Of a stretch of DNA of 64,000 bases, positions 22,057-33,504 are shown one piece after another; positions within the stretch are counted from its first letter, which is position 1; each line of letters begins with the position of its first letter. A model generated the notes under the pieces. That model searched no databases. It was not told where the DNA came from and worked only from the letters and a program-made list of their open reading frames with translations. A program made the translations under genes and the position numbers. This stretch comes from Lelliottia sp. JS-SCA-14 (GTDB lineage: Bacteria > Pseudomonadota > Gammaproteobacteria > Enterobacterales > Enterobacteriaceae): NCBI RefSeq assembly GCF_035593345.1, contig NZ_CP141606.1, forward strand, positions 1,736,001 through 1,800,000. Direction: 5' to 3'.

Positions 22057-22824
22057 CTACCCGTGACGCCGAACCTGCACTTCGGTCGCCCCACGTTTCA
22101 TCACTCTTTCCAGCACTTCCGCTTCCAGCTCCGCCAGCCGTGCCGATCCTTTGCGCCGTGGGCGCGGAATATCCACCGCCACATCCAGCCCGATTTTGCC
22201 TTCCTCAATTAACAAAACCCTATCGGCCATTGCCACCGCTTCGCTCACATCGTGCGTCACCAGCAGCACAGTAAAGCCATGCTCCTGCCAAAGCGACTCG
22301 ATCAGATCCTGCATTTCAATGCGCGTCAGCGCATCCAGCGCCCCGAGCGGCTCATCCAGCAGCAATAGACCGGGGCGATGGATCAACGCCCGCGCCAGCG
22401 CCACGCGCTGTTTTTGACCGCCGGAAAGGGCGGCTGGCCATTCGCCCGCGCGGTTTTCCAGCCCGACAGCGCTCAACGCCTGACGCGCGTTGTCGCGCCA
22501 GTTGCCTTTTAGCCCCAGCCCGACGTTGTCGATCACCGTTTTCCACGGCAGCAGGCGCGCATCCTGGAACATCATCCGGGTGTCATCCTGAATATCCGCC
22601 AGCGGCGTATTGCCCGCCAGCAGCTCCCCGCCGTTTGGCGCTTCCAGCCCGGCCAGCAGCCGCAGCAGGGTGCTTTTCCCGCCGCCGCTGCGCCCGACCA
22701 CGGCAACGAATTGTCCGGCAGGAATGTGCAAATCTAAAGCATTCAGAATGGTGTTATCGCCATATCGTTTGGTGACGCCATTAAGCAGGAGCGGCGTGCC
22801 CTGAGTTAAACGAGCCGTATTCAT
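22057..22824 (-). CDS. ssuB: Aliphatic sulfonates ABC transporter, ATPase SsuB
   Basis: SsuB powers uptake of alkanesulfonates as sulfur sources by the SsuABC importer. The 255 residues hold Walker A GRSGGGKS (44-51), the signature [15 protein letters not shown] and Walker [13 protein letters not shown], followed by the switch His in LLVTHD. It is the last gene of ssuEADCB. Its start overlaps the end of ssuC by 4 bp, which suggests coupling. Confidence 0.95.
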   Translation of the reverse strand: MNTARLTQGTPLLLNGVTKRYGDNTILNALDLHIPAGQFVAVVGRSGGGKSTLLRLLAGLEAPNGGELLAGNTPLADIQDDTRMMFQDARLLPWKTVIDNVGLGLKGNWRDNARQALSAVGLENRAGEWPAALSGGQKQRVALARALIHRPGLLLLDEPLGALDALTRIEMQDLIESLWQEHGFTVLLVTHDVSEAVAMADRVLLIEEGKIGLDVAVDIPRPRRKGSARLAELEAEVLERVMKRGATEVQVRRHG

Positions 22825-23612
22825 GCGTTGGCCTCCTTCGTGGAATAGGCCGGGTTCCAGCGCAGCCAGCTACGCTCCAGCCACTGAGCGCTGACGTCGG
22901 CGAGTTTGCCGAGCAGGGCGTAAAGAATGATGGCAACCACCACCACGTCGGTTTGCAGGAATTCGCGGGCATTCATCGCCAGGTAGCCGATACCGGAGTT
23001 GGCCGAGATGGTTTCTGCGACGATCAGCGTCAGCCACATCAGACCGAGCGCAAACCGCACGCCGACCATGATCGACGGCAGCGCACCCGGCAGGATCAGG
23101 TGAACAAACAAGGCAAAGCCGGACAACCCGTAGCTGCGCGCCATCTCCACCAGTCCACGATCGATGTTACGGATACCGTGCCAGGTGTTGATGTAGATCG
23201 GGAACAGGGTGCCGAGGGCGACGAGGAAAATCTTGGCGCTCTCGTCGATGCCAAACCACAGAATCACCAGCGGGATCAGCGCCAGATGCGGCACGTTGCG
23301 CAGCATCTGGATTGAAGTATCCAGCAAACGCTCGCCCCAACGGGACAGGCCGCTGATGAGGCCCAGCGTCAGGCCAATCGAGCCGCCGATGGAAAAGCCA
23401 ATCAGCGCGCGCCAGGAGCTGATCGCCAGGTGCTGCCACAGCTCGCCGCTGGAACTGAGCGACCAGAACGCCTCCACGACGCCCTCCGGGGAGGGCAAAA
23501 TGCGGCTCGACAACCATCCCACGGACGAGGCGATTTGCCAGACAATTACAATGCCGACGGGCAGAAACCAGGGGGCCAGACGCAGCAGCCATTTTTGGGA
23601 TGGATTTGCCAT
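22821..23612 (-). CDS. ssuC: Aliphatic sulfonates ABC transporter, permease SsuC
   Basis: SsuC is the membrane-spanning subunit of the sulfonate importer. ATG 23612 gives 263 residues beginning [20 protein letters not shown], the E. coli length. Upstream in-frame codons run into ssuD and are rejected. About six hydrophobic helices are visible. The EAA-loop region, which contacts SsuB, is in [20 protein letters not shown]. ssuD ends 10 bp upstream and ssuB overlaps downstream. Confidence 0.94.
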   Translation of the reverse strand: MANPSQKWLLRLAPWFLPVGIVIVWQIASSVGWLSSRILPSPEGVVEAFWSLSSSGELWQHLAISSWRALIGFSIGGSIGLTLGLISGLSRWGERLLDTSIQMLRNVPHLALIPLVILWFGIDESAKIFLVALGTLFPIYINTWHGIRNIDRGLVEMARSYGLSGFALFVHLILPGALPSIMVGVRFALGLMWLTLIVAETISANSGIGYLAMNAREFLQTDVVVVAIILYALLGKLADVSAQWLERSWLRWNPAYSTKEANA

Positions 23613-23622
23613 AGGGACCTCG

Positions 23623-24768
23623 TTAGCTCTGCGCGACTTTTCGCGGGATAAACTCATTCGCCACCGCTTCGCCCTGAAGCTGGAGCGTGCGCGGCTGCGG
23701 GATTTCCGGGATCGCGACGTCCAGGTGCGGGAAGAGCAACTCACCGACCTTGTACGCCTCTTCCAGATGCGGATAGCCGGACAAAATAAAGCTGTCGATA
23801 CCGAGATCCGCATACTCGTTAATCCGCGCCGCCACCGTTGGACCATCGCCCACCAGCGCCGTACCCGCTCCGCCGCGAACCAGGCCTACGCCCGCCCACA
23901 GGTTCGGGCTGATTTCGAGATTCTCACGCTTTCCTTTATGCAGAGAAGCCATCCGGTGCTGGCCCACGGAATCGGTTTTCGCCAGTGCGGCCTGCGCTTT
24001 GGCGATGGTCTCATCGTCAAGGTGCGAAATTAGACGGTCGGCGGCCTGCCAGGCCTCGGCGTTGGTTTCGCGCACGATGACGTGCAGACGAATCCCGAAA
24101 CGCACTTTGCGCCCGTGTGCGGCGGCTTTGGCGCGAACCTGCTCAATTTTCTCTTTCACCAGTTCCGGCGGTTCGCCCCAGGTCAGATAGAGATCGACCT
24201 GCTCGGCAGCCAGGTCCTGCGCTACATCCGAGGAGCCGCCGAAGTAGAGCGGGGGACGCGGCTGCTGGACTGGGGCAAACAGCAGCTTCGCATCGCGAAC
24301 GCGTATATGTTTCCCCTCGTAAGTGACGGTCTCACCTTCCAGCAAACGTCTCCAGACGCGGGTAAATTCCGCTGATGCTTCGTAGCGTTCCGTGTGATCG
24401 AGGAACACGCCGTCGCCCGCGAGCTCCTGCGGGTCGCTGCCGGTCACCAGGTTAAACAGCGCGCGGCCATTTGAAAGGCGGTCGAGCGTTGCGGCCTGGC
24501 GAGCGGCGACGGTCGGGGAGAGCACGCTTGGGCGCAGAGCTACCAGGAATTTCAGGCGCTGTGTGACCGGAATCATCGAGGCGGCAACCAGCCATGCATC
24601 TTCGCAGGAGCGTCCGGTCGGGATCAGCACGCCGGTAAAACCGATTCTGTCGGCGGCCTGCGCGATTTGCTGCAGATAGCCGTAGTCCACCGGGCGCGCG
24701 CCCTCTTCGGTGCCGAGATAATGCCCATCACCGTGGGTCGGTAAAAACCAGAACAGATTCAGACTCAT
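23623..24768 (-). CDS. ssuD: FMNH2-dependent alkanesulfonate monooxygenase
   Basis: SsuD releases sulfite from alkanesulfonates using O2 and reduced FMN supplied by SsuE. It is a cytosolic TIM-barrel enzyme of the bacterial luciferase family. The 381 residues equal the E. coli length. The N-terminus [28 protein letters not shown] near residue 53 and the family-typical loop [20 protein letters not shown] are visible. Its start overlaps ssuA by 4 bp. Confidence 0.96.
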   Translation of the reverse strand: MSLNLFWFLPTHGDGHYLGTEEGARPVDYGYLQQIAQAADRIGFTGVLIPTGRSCEDAWLVAASMIPVTQRLKFLVALRPSVLSPTVAARQAATLDRLSNGRALFNLVTGSDPQELAGDGVFLDHTERYEASAEFTRVWRRLLEGETVTYEGKHIRVRDAKLLFAPVQQPRPPLYFGGSSDVAQDLAAEQVDLYLTWGEPPELVKEKIEQVRAKAAAHGRKVRFGIRLHVIVRETNAEAWQAADRLISHLDDETIAKAQAALAKTDSVGQHRMASLHKGKRENLEISPNLWAGVGLVRGGAGTALVGDGPTVAARINEYADLGIDSFILSGYPHLEEAYKVGELLFPHLDVAIPEIPQPRTLQLQGEAVANEFIPRKVAQS

Positions 24769-25715
24769 GATTTCGATCCTTCTTTGTCAGAGGGTTGCCA
24801 GATGCGGTCGCGAATATCGATTTTCTTCGGCACGAGACGATTCTCGTAAAACAGATCCGCGGTCTGCTGCTGCAGGACGGCGGTTTTGGCGTCAACGGGT
24901 TTGATCACCGTGGTTGGGCGATGATCCAGATAGCTGGCGATCACCGGCTCTGGCAGACCCATGGTTTTGGCGAGCAGGGCGATGCTTTCCTGGCGCTGGC
25001 TCTGGGTCAGCGCGTCCGCCTCGCTAAAGGTATTCAACACGCCCTGAACAAATTCGCCGTTCTTTTCCGCATACGGGCGAGCGGCCAGGTAGAACGAACC
25101 GGTCTGTTTCAGCGTTTCGCCATCTTTCAGCACCCGCACGCCACCCTGCAGCAACGCCGCGGAGTAGTACGGGTCCCAGATTGCCCAGGCGTCGACATTG
25201 TTTTGCTGGAACGCCGCGCGGGCATCCGCCGGCGTTAAATAGATGGGCTGAATATCCTTGAAAGACAGGCCCGCCTGCTGAAGGGCGCGCAGGAGTAAAT
25301 TGTGCGAACTGGAACCTTTCTGGAACGCGACTTTATGGCCTTTCAGATCCGCGACGGTTTTAATCGGGCTGTTCTCGGGCACCAGAATCACTTCCGCTTT
25401 CGGCTTCGGTGGCTCAACGCCGACGTAGACCAGATCAGCGCCAGCAGCTTGCGCAAAAATCGGCGGAATGTCGCCGGTACTGCCCAAATCAATGCTGCCA
25501 ACGTTGAGCGCCTCAAGCATCTGTGGCCCGGCCGGGAACTCGACCCAGGAGAATTGGGTGTTCGGGTAGCGCTTCTCCAGTAGCTGATGGCTTTTCGCCA
25601 GCACCATGCTGACGCTGCCTTTCTGATAACCGATGCGCAGGCTTTCCGGCGCGGGTTCCGCCGCCTGTGCCAGCGCAGAGACCGCAACCAGGGCGGTCAA
25701 AAGAGTTTTAAACAT
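24765..25715 (-). CDS. ssuA: Aliphatic sulfonates-binding protein SsuA
   Basis: SsuA is the periplasmic binding protein that captures alkanesulfonates and delivers them to SsuBC. The 316 residues begin with a signal peptide ([18 protein letters not shown], cleaved before AEPAPE). The substrate-binding fold follows, with [16 protein letters not shown] and the [17 protein letters not shown] segment typical of SsuA/TauA-like proteins. The start overlaps ssuE by 8 bp, so the two are coupled. Confidence 0.94.
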   Translation of the reverse strand: MFKTLLTALVAVSALAQAAEPAPESLRIGYQKGSVSMVLAKSHQLLEKRYPNTQFSWVEFPAGPQMLEALNVGSIDLGSTGDIPPIFAQAAGADLVYVGVEPPKPKAEVILVPENSPIKTVADLKGHKVAFQKGSSSHNLLLRALQQAGLSFKDIQPIYLTPADARAAFQQNNVDAWAIWDPYYSAALLQGGVRVLKDGETLKQTGSFYLAARPYAEKNGEFVQGVLNTFSEADALTQSQRQESIALLAKTMGLPEPVIASYLDHRPTTVIKPVDAKTAVLQQQTADLFYENRLVPKKIDIRDRIWQPSDKEGSKS

Positions 25716-26283
25716 GGGCGACTCCTTTCAGACGACCAAAGGCGGGGGCCTGCACGTCGCGGCGATGCAGTGCCTGCCAGAAGGTTTCCAGCGCGGTATC
25801 GAGGCGCAGGTGTAAGTTGGGGGTGAACTGCGGCTTGTGCTGGTAATCGACAATTTGCGAGTCATCCGCAAACACGCCGTGCAGGATCTCCTGCGCTTTC
25901 AGCGCATTCAGAACCGGCTTGAGGGCGTAATCTACCGCCAGCATGTGGGCGACGGTGCCGCCGGTGGCTAGCGGAAGCACCACTTTTCCCTCCAGGGCAC
26001 GCTCAGGCAGCAAATCGAGCAGGGTTTTTAGTGCGCCCGAAAACGACGCTTTATAAATGGGCGTCGCGACAATCAGCCCGTCAGCGCCTTTGAGCTGCTC
26101 AATCAGCGCCTGCAGCGCCGGACTGTCGAAGCGGGCATAAAGAAGATCTTCCGGCTCAAAGTTATGCAGATTCCAGTGACACACCTCCACGTTCAGCGAA
26201 TTGAGTTGCTCGCGGGCATACTCCAGCAGGGCGCTGGAGCGTGAAGGGAAACGCGGACTTCCGGCCAACGTGATGACGCGCAT
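25708..26283 (-). CDS. ssuE: NADPH-dependent FMN reductase SsuE
   Basis: SsuE reduces FMN with NADPH and passes FMNH2 to the monooxygenase SsuD. The 191 residues have the flavodoxin-like start [20 protein letters not shown] with its phosphate-binding loop. [20 protein letters not shown] near residue 75 is the conserved flavin-site and tetramer segment. It is the promoter-proximal gene of ssuEADCB, as in E. coli, where Cbl and CysB activate the operon under sulfate limitation. The 247-bp upstream region is shared with divergent pyrD. Confidence 0.95.
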   Translation of the reverse strand: MRVITLAGSPRFPSRSSALLEYAREQLNSLNVEVCHWNLHNFEPEDLLYARFDSPALQALIEQLKGADGLIVATPIYKASFSGALKTLLDLLPERALEGKVVLPLATGGTVAHMLAVDYALKPVLNALKAQEILHGVFADDSQIVDYQHKPQFTPNLHLRLDTALETFWQALHRRDVQAPAFGRLKGVAHV

Positions 26284-26420
26284 GTTTGCTCCTTATAACT
26301 ATTTGTTTGCTTTTACCTAACATTCATAACAATTTTCAGGAGTGTGACATTGCGGGGTTATTCCACTAAATGATTTATCTGAAATTAAAATGCCGAAAAT
26401 TGCATAAGAAAGAAGCAGAA

Positions 26421-26436
26421 AGGTAAACGATTGCGC
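26421..26436 (-). promoter_or_regulatory. Candidate PurR box upstream of pyrD
   Basis: On the minus strand GCGCAATCGTTTACCT matches the PurR consensus ACGCAAACGTTTTCNT at all but three informative positions. It lies about 65 bp upstream of the inferred pyrD start of transcription. E. coli pyrD is a PurR target. Confidence 0.55.
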
Positions 26437-26487
26437 TTTACGAGGATTTTTTGCCGCAGGTCAATTCCCTTTCCCGGCGCGATCGCT

Positions 26488-26516
26488 GATAATCCGTGTC
26501 CGGTTTGCACACCGGA
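26488..26516 (+). promoter_or_regulatory. pyrD promoter -10 and CTP-sensing leader hairpin
   Basis: GATAAT (26488-26493) serves as -10. Initiation falls in the TCCGG at 26499-26503. TCCGG pairs with CCGGA (26512-26516), and the ribosome site lies just after the hairpin. In E. coli pyrD the choice of first nucleotide with CTP level decides whether this hairpin forms and blocks translation. Confidence 0.7.
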
Positions 26517-26530
26517 ATCCAGGAGAGTTC

Positions 26531-27541
26531 ATGTACTACCCCTTCGTTCGTAAAGCCCTTTTTCAGCTCGATCCAGAGCGCGCTCATGAATTGACATTCC
26601 AGCAGTTACGCCGCATTACAGGAACGCCTCTTGAAGCGCTGGTGCGCCAGAAAGTGCAGGAAAAACCTGTCTCGTGCATGGGCCTGACGTTTAAAAATCC
26701 TCTGGGGTTGGCAGCAGGCCTCGACAAGAACGGCGAATGCATTGACGCCCTGGGCGCGATGGGGTTCGGCTCCATTGAAGTCGGCACCGTGACGCCACGT
26801 CCGCAGGACGGGAATGACAAGCCGCGCCTGTTCCGCCTGGTTGAAGCCGAAGGGTTGATCAACCGGATGGGCTTTAATAACCACGGTGTTGATCACCTGG
26901 TAGAGAACGTGAAAAAAGCCCATTTTGACGGCGTGCTCGGGATTAATATCGGCAAAAATAAAGATACGCCGGTGGAGCAGGGAAAAGATGACTATCTGAT
27001 TTGTATGGAAAAAGTCTATGCCTATGCCGGTTATATTGCGATTAATATCTCTTCGCCAAATACCCCAGGCCTGCGTACTCTCCAATATGGTGAAGCGCTG
27101 GACGATCTCTTAAGTGCGATCAAAAATAAGCAGAATGAGCTGCAGAATACCCATCATAAATATGTTCCGATCGCGGTGAAGATCGCCCCGGATCTTTCTG
27201 TCGAAGAATTGATCCAGGTGGCCGACAGTTTGGTTCGCCATAATATTGATGGTGTTATTGCGACCAATACGACACTCGATCGCTCCCTGGTTCAGGGAAT
27301 GAAAAACTGTGACCAAATGGGTGGCTTAAGCGGTCGTCCGGTACAATTAAAAAGCACCGAAATTATTCGCGCGCTGTCGGCGGAATTAAAGGGTCGCTTA
27401 CCGATCATCGGCGTGGGTGGCATCGACTCCGTCATCGCGGCCCGCGAGAAGATGGCGGCGGGTGCGTCGCTGGTGCAAATCTATTCCGGCTTTATTTTTA
27501 AAGGCCCACAATTGATTAAAGAAATCGTTAATCATATCTAA
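26531..27541 (+). CDS. pyrD: Dihydroorotate dehydrogenase (quinone)
   Basis: PyrD oxidises dihydroorotate to orotate and passes electrons to the quinone pool, the fourth step of pyrimidine synthesis. This class 2 enzyme is attached to the inner membrane by its N-terminal helices ([20 protein letters not shown]). The 336 residues match E. coli. FMN and substrate motifs are visible: AAGLDKNGE near residue 60, MGFNNHG near 112, [11 protein letters not shown] near 172 (with the catalytic Ser) and IIGVGGIDS near 293. A GGAGAG ribosome site lies next to the leader hairpin. Confidence 0.97.
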   Translation: MYYPFVRKALFQLDPERAHELTFQQLRRITGTPLEALVRQKVQEKPVSCMGLTFKNPLGLAAGLDKNGECIDALGAMGFGSIEVGTVTPRPQDGNDKPRLFRLVEAEGLINRMGFNNHGVDHLVENVKKAHFDGVLGINIGKNKDTPVEQGKDDYLICMEKVYAYAGYIAINISSPNTPGLRTLQYGEALDDLLSAIKNKQNELQNTHHKYVPIAVKIAPDLSVEELIQVADSLVRHNIDGVIATNTTLDRSLVQGMKNCDQMGGLSGRPVQLKSTEIIRALSAELKGRLPIIGVGGIDSVIAAREKMAAGASLVQIYSGFIFKGPQLIKEIVNHI

Positions 27542-27560
27542 TCTTTTCTCCATATCAGAC

Positions 27561-27594
27561 AACCAGGGCTTTATTTCCAGCCCTGGTTGTTTTA
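27561..27594 (+). terminator. Rho-independent terminator after pyrD
   Basis: A perfect 10-bp stem, AACCAGGGCT with AGCCCTGGTT, is followed by GTTTT, 19 bp after the stop. Confidence 0.85.
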
Positions 27595-27707
27595 TATTCC
27601 GTCTTTGTTGCTTATTTAGACATTATGGTCTTTTATTATTGATGTTATAAAACGAAGCGACAATTCGGACATTTTAAGAACAGGACGTTGTGGGGAAGGA
27701 GAGGAAA

Positions 27708-28250
27708 ATGCGAATAAAACCTGACGATAACTGGCGTTGGTATTTTTGCGATGAGCACGATCGAATGATGCTCGATTTAGCCAATGGTATGTTATTTCGC
27801 TCTCGTTTCGCTCGCCGAATGCTGACCCCGGATGCGTTTGCACCGTCAGGCTTTTGCGTTGACGATGCTGCGCTGTTTTTCTCATTTGAAGAGAAATGTC
27901 GCGATCTGATCCTCTCTAAAGAGCAGCGCGCCGAGCTGGTGTTGAATGCGCTGGTGGCGATTCGCTTTCTGAAACCGCAGATGCCAAAAAGCTGGCACTT
28001 CCTCGCTCACGGCCAGTCCTGGTCGCCGATCACCGGTGATGCGGCCTGCGTCAATTTGAGTGATACCTCGGAAGAGGTGAGTTTGCTGGTGGTCGAGCCG
28101 GGCGAAAATGCTGCCCTGTGCCTGCTGGCGCAACCCGGCGTGGTGATTGCCGGGCGCACAATGCAGCTGGGTGATGCGATTAAAGTGATGAACGACCGAC
28201 TTAAACCACAACTGCGTATGGATTCGTTCAGCCTCGAACAGGCCGTTTAA
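27708..28250 (+). CDS. zapC: Cell division protein ZapC
   Basis: ZapC (YcbW) binds FtsZ and promotes lateral bundling of protofilaments at the division ring. ATG 27708, with a GAGGAAA ribosome site, gives 180 residues beginning [13 protein letters not shown], the E. coli length. An in-frame start 18 bp upstream is less likely. The conserved [20 protein letters not shown] and the C-terminal DSFSLEQAV are intact. The stop overlaps the end of convergent ycbX by 4 bp. Confidence 0.95.
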   Translation: MRIKPDDNWRWYFCDEHDRMMLDLANGMLFRSRFARRMLTPDAFAPSGFCVDDAALFFSFEEKCRDLILSKEQRAELVLNALVAIRFLKPQMPKSWHFLAHGQSWSPITGDAACVNLSDTSEEVSLLVVEPGENAALCLLAQPGVVIAGRTMQLGDAIKVMNDRLKPQLRMDSFSLEQAV

Positions 28251-29359
28251 AGCTCTAGCTGCACAGACGTTTTCGGAATGCAGCTACAGCACAGAATGGT
28301 TCCATCCTCGCTTACCGCTGATTTCTTCAGCGCCGTCACTTCGCCATCGACCAGGGTGATGCGACAACTTCCACAGATTCCCGCACGACACGAATAAGGC
28401 ACGCGGATCCCCGCTTGTTCCAGCTGTTCCAGCAGTACTTGCTGATTATTTCCCGGCAGCGTTTTGCCTTGCCACTGGATGGTCACCGCCGACACCGGCT
28501 GGGTGATCGCTTCTGGCTCTTCTTCTTCCTCTGGCCCGTGACCGTAAACTCTGGCCGGCCCCGTTGACAGAATTTCGATTTCATCACCCACGCGGATCAC
28601 GCCACTGCTGCGAGGGATCAGGTTCTGGCCAAAATCGACGTCGCCGTTATCCTGCGCGGTGCGGAAGGATTGCAGGGTTTTCAGCGGCTCGCCGGAAGGG
28701 TGTTTTTGACCTTTCTCCGGGCTGATAGTCGTGAAGATGCAGCGGCTGCAGGGTTTCACCACATCAAAAATCACGCTGCCGATACGGATAACCTTCCAGG
28801 TGTCCTCTTCCCAGGCCTGTGCGCCGGTCACCACCAGGTTCGGGCGGAACTGCTCCATTTGCACGCTGGCGGAACAGCGGTTTTGCAGATCGCGCAGGGA
28901 GGCGTCGTTGGTGAGCAGGTAAGGAAAACCGTCGGCAAAGGAGAGGGGAACGGCTTCGAAACGCTTCACGCGACGCGTCAGTTCCGGTCCGACCCAGCGC
29001 AGCTGTACGGCGCGAGAAAAGAATCCGCTGAGCCAGGTGTTGATCTCTTCGGGGGCGACGCGGGCAGTGAAATGGTTGCCCCAGACTTCGGTAGGCGCAT
29101 CGACGGCGGCGAAGTCGCTAAAGCGCGCGATCGCGCTGGAACCGTCCGGCGCGGTCAGATGTAAGCCATCGTGTAGCGGAGCAGGAGTAAAGCGCACCAT
29201 CTGCGGGAACTGGCGGGCGGTGATGAAGGTTCCGTCCGGTTCGGTGATCATAAAAATGCGATCAAAGGCGAAGCCGCTGACGTCAGCAAGCGCATGGGTC
29301 AGGCCAATGCCGCGCATGGATTTGACCGGATGAATAAAAAGCCTGGATAACGTCGCCAC
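28247..29359 (-). CDS. ycbX: YcbX, MOSC-domain 2Fe-2S protein
   Basis: YcbX is a molybdenum-cofactor enzyme that reduces N-hydroxylated base analogues such as 6-N-hydroxylaminopurine. The 370 residues have an N-terminal beta-barrel ([18 protein letters not shown]) and a MOSC domain with the Cys of [11 protein letters not shown] near residue 207. The C-terminal ferredoxin domain carries the 2Fe-2S cysteines in CRAGICGSC and CCSC. The gene is convergent with zapC and divergent from rlmKL. Confidence 0.93.
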   Translation of the reverse strand: MATLSRLFIHPVKSMRGIGLTHALADVSGFAFDRIFMITEPDGTFITARQFPQMVRFTPAPLHDGLHLTAPDGSSAIARFSDFAAVDAPTEVWGNHFTARVAPEEINTWLSGFFSRAVQLRWVGPELTRRVKRFEAVPLSFADGFPYLLTNDASLRDLQNRCSASVQMEQFRPNLVVTGAQAWEEDTWKVIRIGSVIFDVVKPCSRCIFTTISPEKGQKHPSGEPLKTLQSFRTAQDNGDVDFGQNLIPRSSGVIRVGDEIEILSTGPARVYGHGPEEEEEPEAITQPVSAVTIQWQGKTLPGNNQQVLLEQLEQAGIRVPYSCRAGICGSCRITLVDGEVTALKKSAVSEDGTILCCSCIPKTSVQLEL

Positions 29360-29462
29360 TGTTCACGCCCTCGAACGATTTAAAATAAGCCCTCAACTTT
29401 AGGACATAGCGCACATATTAGCTATAATGCGCAGCAATTTTCTACGAGTAATAAGTGACGAT

Positions 29463-31571
29463 ATGAATTCTCTGTTTGCCAGTACGGCCCGTGGGCTGGA
29501 AGAGCTGTTAAAAACTGAACTGGAAAGCCTTGGCGCGCTGGAGTGTCAGGTGGTTCAGGGTGGTGTCCATTTCGAGGGCGACACACGGCTTATTTACCAG
29601 AGCCTGATGTGGAGCCGCCTGGCGTCGCGCATCATGTTGCCGCTGGGTGCCTGTAAGGTCTACAGCGACCTTGACCTGTACCTCGGCGTACAGGCGACCG
29701 ACTGGACAGAGATCTTCGCCCCAGGCGCAACCTTTGCTGTGCATTTCAGCGGTCTGAACGACGAAATCCGTAATAGCCAGTACGGCGCGCTGAAAGTGAA
29801 AGACGCCATCGTCGACAGCTTTACGCGTAAAAACCTCGAGCGCCCGAACGTCGATCGTGAAAATCCCGATCTGCGCATTAACGTGTGGCTCAATAAAGAG
29901 ACGGCGCACATCTCGCTGGATCTGTGCGGCGAAGGTCTGCACCAGCGTGGATATCGCGATCGCGCCGGTATTGCGCCGATCAAAGAGAACCTGGCTGCGG
30001 CTATCGTGATGCGTTCCGGCTGGCAGCCGGGCACACCGCTGCTCGATCCGATGTGTGGTTCTGGTACTTTGCTGATCGAAGCGGCGATGATGGCGACGGA
30101 TCGTGCGCCGGGTCTGCACCGCGGACAGTGGGGCTTTAGCGGCTGGGCGCAGCACGACGATGCCCTCTGGAAAGAGGTCAAAGCCGAAGCGCAAGTTCGT
30201 GCGCGTAAAGGCCTGGCAGACTACACCTCCCGTTTCTACGGCTCGGACAGCGACGCTCGCGTGATTGAACGCGCGCGCAGCAACGCCCGTCGCGCCGGTA
30301 TCGGTGAACTGATCGATTTCGAGGTGAAAGACGTCGCCCAGTTAACCAATCCGCTGCCGAAAGGCCCGTACGGTACGGTGATCAGTAACCCGCCGTACGG
30401 CGAGCGTCTGGACAGCGAACCGGCGCTGATCGCGCTGCATAGCCTGTTTGGTCGCACCATGAAAGACGCGTTCGGCGGCTGGAATCTGTCGCTGTTTAGC
30501 GGTTCTCCGGAACTGCTGAGCTGCCTGCAGTTGCGCGCCGAGCGCCAGTTCAAAGCCAAAAACGGCCCGCTGGACTGTGTGCAGAAAAACTACCATCTGA
30601 CCGAGAAAGACGGCGACAGCAAACCGTCTACGGTGGCGGAAGATTACGCCAACCGTCTGCGTAAGAATCTGAAGAAATTCGAAAAGTGGGCGAAACAGGA
30701 AGGTATCGAATGCTATCGCATTTATGATGCCGATCTGCCGGAATATAACGTGGCGGTTGACCGTTACGCGGACTGGGTGGTGGTGCAGGAATACGCCGCG
30801 CCGAAAACTATCGATGCGCAAAAAGCGCGTCAGCGTTTGCTGGATATTATCGCCGCGACCATTGGCGTGCTGGGCATCGCCCCGAACAAACTGATCCTGA
30901 AAACCCGTGAGCGTCAGAAAGGGACCAATCAGTATCAGAAGATGGGCGATAAGGGTGACTTTATCGAAGTGGGCGAGTACAACGCGCGTCTGTGGGTCAA
31001 CCTGACGGATTACCTCGACACCGGTCTGTTCCTCGACCACCGTATCGCGCGTCGTATGCTGGGCCAGATGAGCAAAGGGAAAGACTTCCTCAACCTCTTC
31101 GCCTACACCGGTAGCGCCAGCGTTCATGCGGGTCTGGGCGGTGCGCGCAGCACCACTACCGTCGATATGTCGCGTACCTATCTGGAGTGGGCAGAGCGCA
31201 ACCTTCGTCTCAACGGCCTGACCGGGCGTCAGCATCGCCTGATGCAAGCGGACGTGCTGGGCTGGCTGCGCGATACCGACGAGCAGTTCGATTTGATCTT
31301 CATCGATCCGCCGACTTTCTCTAACTCGAAACGTATGGAAGACTCCTTCGACGTTCAGCGCGATCACCTGCGTCTGATGACCGACCTGAAACGTCTGCTG
31401 CGTAAAGGCGGCACCATTATGTTCTCGAACAACAAACGCGGCTTCCGCATGGACAATGACGGGCTGGAAAAACTGGGGCTGAAAGCACAAGAAATCAGCC
31501 AAAAAACGCTGTCTCAGGACTTCGCCCGTAACCGTCAAATTCACAACTGCTGGTTGATTACCGCAGTCTGA
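29463..31571 (+). CDS. rlmL: Bifunctional 23S rRNA methyltransferase RlmKL
   Basis: RlmKL methylates 23S rRNA at G2445 (m2G, RlmL half) and G2069 (m7G, RlmK half). ATG 29463 gives 702 residues beginning [20 protein letters not shown], the E. coli length. An N-terminal THUMP domain is followed by the RlmL domain with [15 protein letters not shown] near residue 195 and SNPPYGER near 307. The RlmK domain has [16 protein letters not shown] near 540 and [13 protein letters not shown] near 616. uup follows 12 bp downstream, as in E. coli. Confidence 0.97.
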   Translation: MNSLFASTARGLEELLKTELESLGALECQVVQGGVHFEGDTRLIYQSLMWSRLASRIMLPLGACKVYSDLDLYLGVQATDWTEIFAPGATFAVHFSGLNDEIRNSQYGALKVKDAIVDSFTRKNLERPNVDRENPDLRINVWLNKETAHISLDLCGEGLHQRGYRDRAGIAPIKENLAAAIVMRSGWQPGTPLLDPMCGSGTLLIEAAMMATDRAPGLHRGQWGFSGWAQHDDALWKEVKAEAQVRARKGLADYTSRFYGSDSDARVIERARSNARRAGIGELIDFEVKDVAQLTNPLPKGPYGTVISNPPYGERLDSEPALIALHSLFGRTMKDAFGGWNLSLFSGSPELLSCLQLRAERQFKAKNGPLDCVQKNYHLTEKDGDSKPSTVAEDYANRLRKNLKKFEKWAKQEGIECYRIYDADLPEYNVAVDRYADWVVVQEYAAPKTIDAQKARQRLLDIIAATIGVLGIAPNKLILKTRERQKGTNQYQKMGDKGDFIEVGEYNARLWVNLTDYLDTGLFLDHRIARRMLGQMSKGKDFLNLFAYTGSASVHAGLGGARSTTTVDMSRTYLEWAERNLRLNGLTGRQHRLMQADVLGWLRDTDEQFDLIFIDPPTFSNSKRMEDSFDVQRDHLRLMTDLKRLLRKGGTIMFSNNKRGFRMDNDGLEKLGLKAQEISQKTLSQDFARNRQIHNCWLITAV

Positions 31572-31583
31572 AAGGAAATATAA

Positions 31584-33491
31584 ATGTCATTAATTAGCAT
31601 GCACGGCGCATGGCTGTCATTCAGCGATGCGCCACTTCTCGACGATACAGAACTGCACATCGAAGACAACGAACGCGTCTGTCTGGTAGGCCGTAACGGC
31701 GCGGGTAAATCCACGCTGATGAAGATCCTCAACCGTGAGCAGGGTCTGGACGATGGTCGTATCGTTTACGAGCAGGATCTGATCGTTTCCCGTCTGCAAC
31801 AGGATCCACCGCGCAACGTGGCGGGCAGCGTCTACGATTTTGTCGCCGAAGGGATCTCCGAGCAGGCCGAGTATCTGAAGGGCTATCACGATATTTCGCA
31901 TCTGGTGATGACCGATCCGAGCGAAAAAAATCTCAACGAGATGGCGCGTCTGCAGGACCTGCTGGATCACCACGGTCTGTGGCAACTGGAAGATCGCATC
32001 AATGAAGTGCTGGAGCAGCTTGGTCTTGAAGCCGATATGGCGCTGGCGTCCCTGTCGGGCGGCTGGCTGCGTAAAGCGGCGCTGGGCCGCGCGCTGGTTT
32101 GCGGGCCAAAAGTGCTGCTGCTCGATGAGCCGACGAACCACCTGGACATCGAAACTATCGACTGGCTGGAAGGGTTCCTGAAAACCTTCAACGGCACCAT
32201 TATCTTTATCTCCCACGACCGTTCGTTTATTCGCAACATGGCGACCCGCATTGTCGATCTCGATCGCGGCAAGCTGGTCACCTATCCAGGCGATTACGAC
32301 ACCTATCTGCTGGAGAAAGAAGAAAACCTGCGCGTGGAAGAGCTGCAAAACGCCGAGTTCGACCGTAAGCTGGCGCAGGAAGAGGTCTGGATCCGTCAGG
32401 GCATCAAAGCACGTCGTACCCGTAACGAAGGCCGCGTGCGCGCCCTGAAAGCGATGCGTAACGAACGCAGCGAGCGCCGCGAAGTGATGGGCAGCGCGAA
32501 GATGCAGGTAGAAGAAGCGTCTCGCTCCGGCAAGATTGTCTTCGAAATGGAAAACGTCAATTACCAGATCGATGGCAAAGTGCTGGTGACCGATTTCTCC
32601 GCTCAGGTTCAGCGTGGCGACAAAATCGCCCTGATTGGCCCGAACGGCTGTGGTAAATCCACGCTGCTGAAACTGATGCTCGGCCAGCTGCAGGCTGACA
32701 GCGGTCGCGTTCACTGCGGGACCAAACTGGAAGTGGCCTATTTCGACCAGCACCGTACTGAGCTGGATCCGGACAGAACCGTGATGGACAACCTGGCGGA
32801 AGGGAAGCAAGAGGTGATGGTTAACGGTAAACCGCGCCACGTGCTGGGCTACCTGCAGGACTTCCTGTTCCATCCTAAACGCGCCATGACGCCGGTTCGC
32901 GCGTTGTCCGGCGGGGAACGTAACCGCCTGCTGCTGGCGCGTCTGTTCCTGAAGCCAAGTAACTTATTGATTCTCGATGAACCGACCAACGATCTGGATG
33001 TCGAAACTCTGGAACTGCTGGAAGAGCTGATCGACGGCTATCAGGGCACCGTGATGCTGGTCAGCCACGACCGTCAGTTTGTGGATAACACCGTGACCGA
33101 GTGCTGGATTTTTGAAGGCGAAGGCCGGATTGGTCAATATGTCGGCGGCTATCAGGATGCGCGCGGGCAGCAGGCGCAATCTTTGGCGACTAAACAGTCA
33201 AAATCCAAAACTGGATCGCAAACTCCTGTCGCAAAAGCAGAAACTGTCAAAAAATCGACGGTCAAAATGAGCTATAACCTGCAGCGCGAACTGGAAGGGT
33301 TGCCGCAACGTCTGGAAGAGCTGGAAGCGAATCTGGGTACATTGCAGGCTCAGGTTGCTGATGCCTCCTTCTTTAGCCAGCCACACGACTATACTCAGAA
33401 AATATTGGCGGAGCTTTCCCAGGCTGAAAAGGCGCTGGAAGAAGCATTTGAGCGCTGGGAGTACCTTGAGGCTCTCAAAAACGGCGCATAA
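31584..33491 (+). CDS. uup: ABC-F ATPase Uup
   Basis: Uup is a soluble ABC-F protein with two ATPase domains. It is linked to ribosome function and to low precise excision of transposons in E. coli. The 635 residues have Walker A1 GRNGAGKS (36-43), signature LSGGWLRKAALGRAL, Walker B1 LLLDEPTNHLD, the inter-domain linker rich in R and E, Walker A2 GPNGCGKS near 352, LSGGERNRLLLARL and LILDEPTNDLD. A C-terminal coiled coil (from about 555) binds DNA in E. coli Uup. The gene lies between rlmKL and pqiA. Confidence 0.96.
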   Translation: MSLISMHGAWLSFSDAPLLDDTELHIEDNERVCLVGRNGAGKSTLMKILNREQGLDDGRIVYEQDLIVSRLQQDPPRNVAGSVYDFVAEGISEQAEYLKGYHDISHLVMTDPSEKNLNEMARLQDLLDHHGLWQLEDRINEVLEQLGLEADMALASLSGGWLRKAALGRALVCGPKVLLLDEPTNHLDIETIDWLEGFLKTFNGTIIFISHDRSFIRNMATRIVDLDRGKLVTYPGDYDTYLLEKEENLRVEELQNAEFDRKLAQEEVWIRQGIKARRTRNEGRVRALKAMRNERSERREVMGSAKMQVEEASRSGKIVFEMENVNYQIDGKVLVTDFSAQVQRGDKIALIGPNGCGKSTLLKLMLGQLQADSGRVHCGTKLEVAYFDQHRTELDPDRTVMDNLAEGKQEVMVNGKPRHVLGYLQDFLFHPKRAMTPVRALSGGERNRLLLARLFLKPSNLLILDEPTNDLDVETLELLEELIDGYQGTVMLVSHDRQFVDNTVTECWIFEGEGRIGQYVGGYQDARGQQAQSLATKQSKSKTGSQTPVAKAETVKKSTVKMSYNLQRELEGLPQRLEELEANLGTLQAQVADASFFSQPHDYTQKILAELSQAEKALEEAFERWEYLEALKNGA

Positions 33492-33504
33492 ACAGGGATA
33501 CCCG

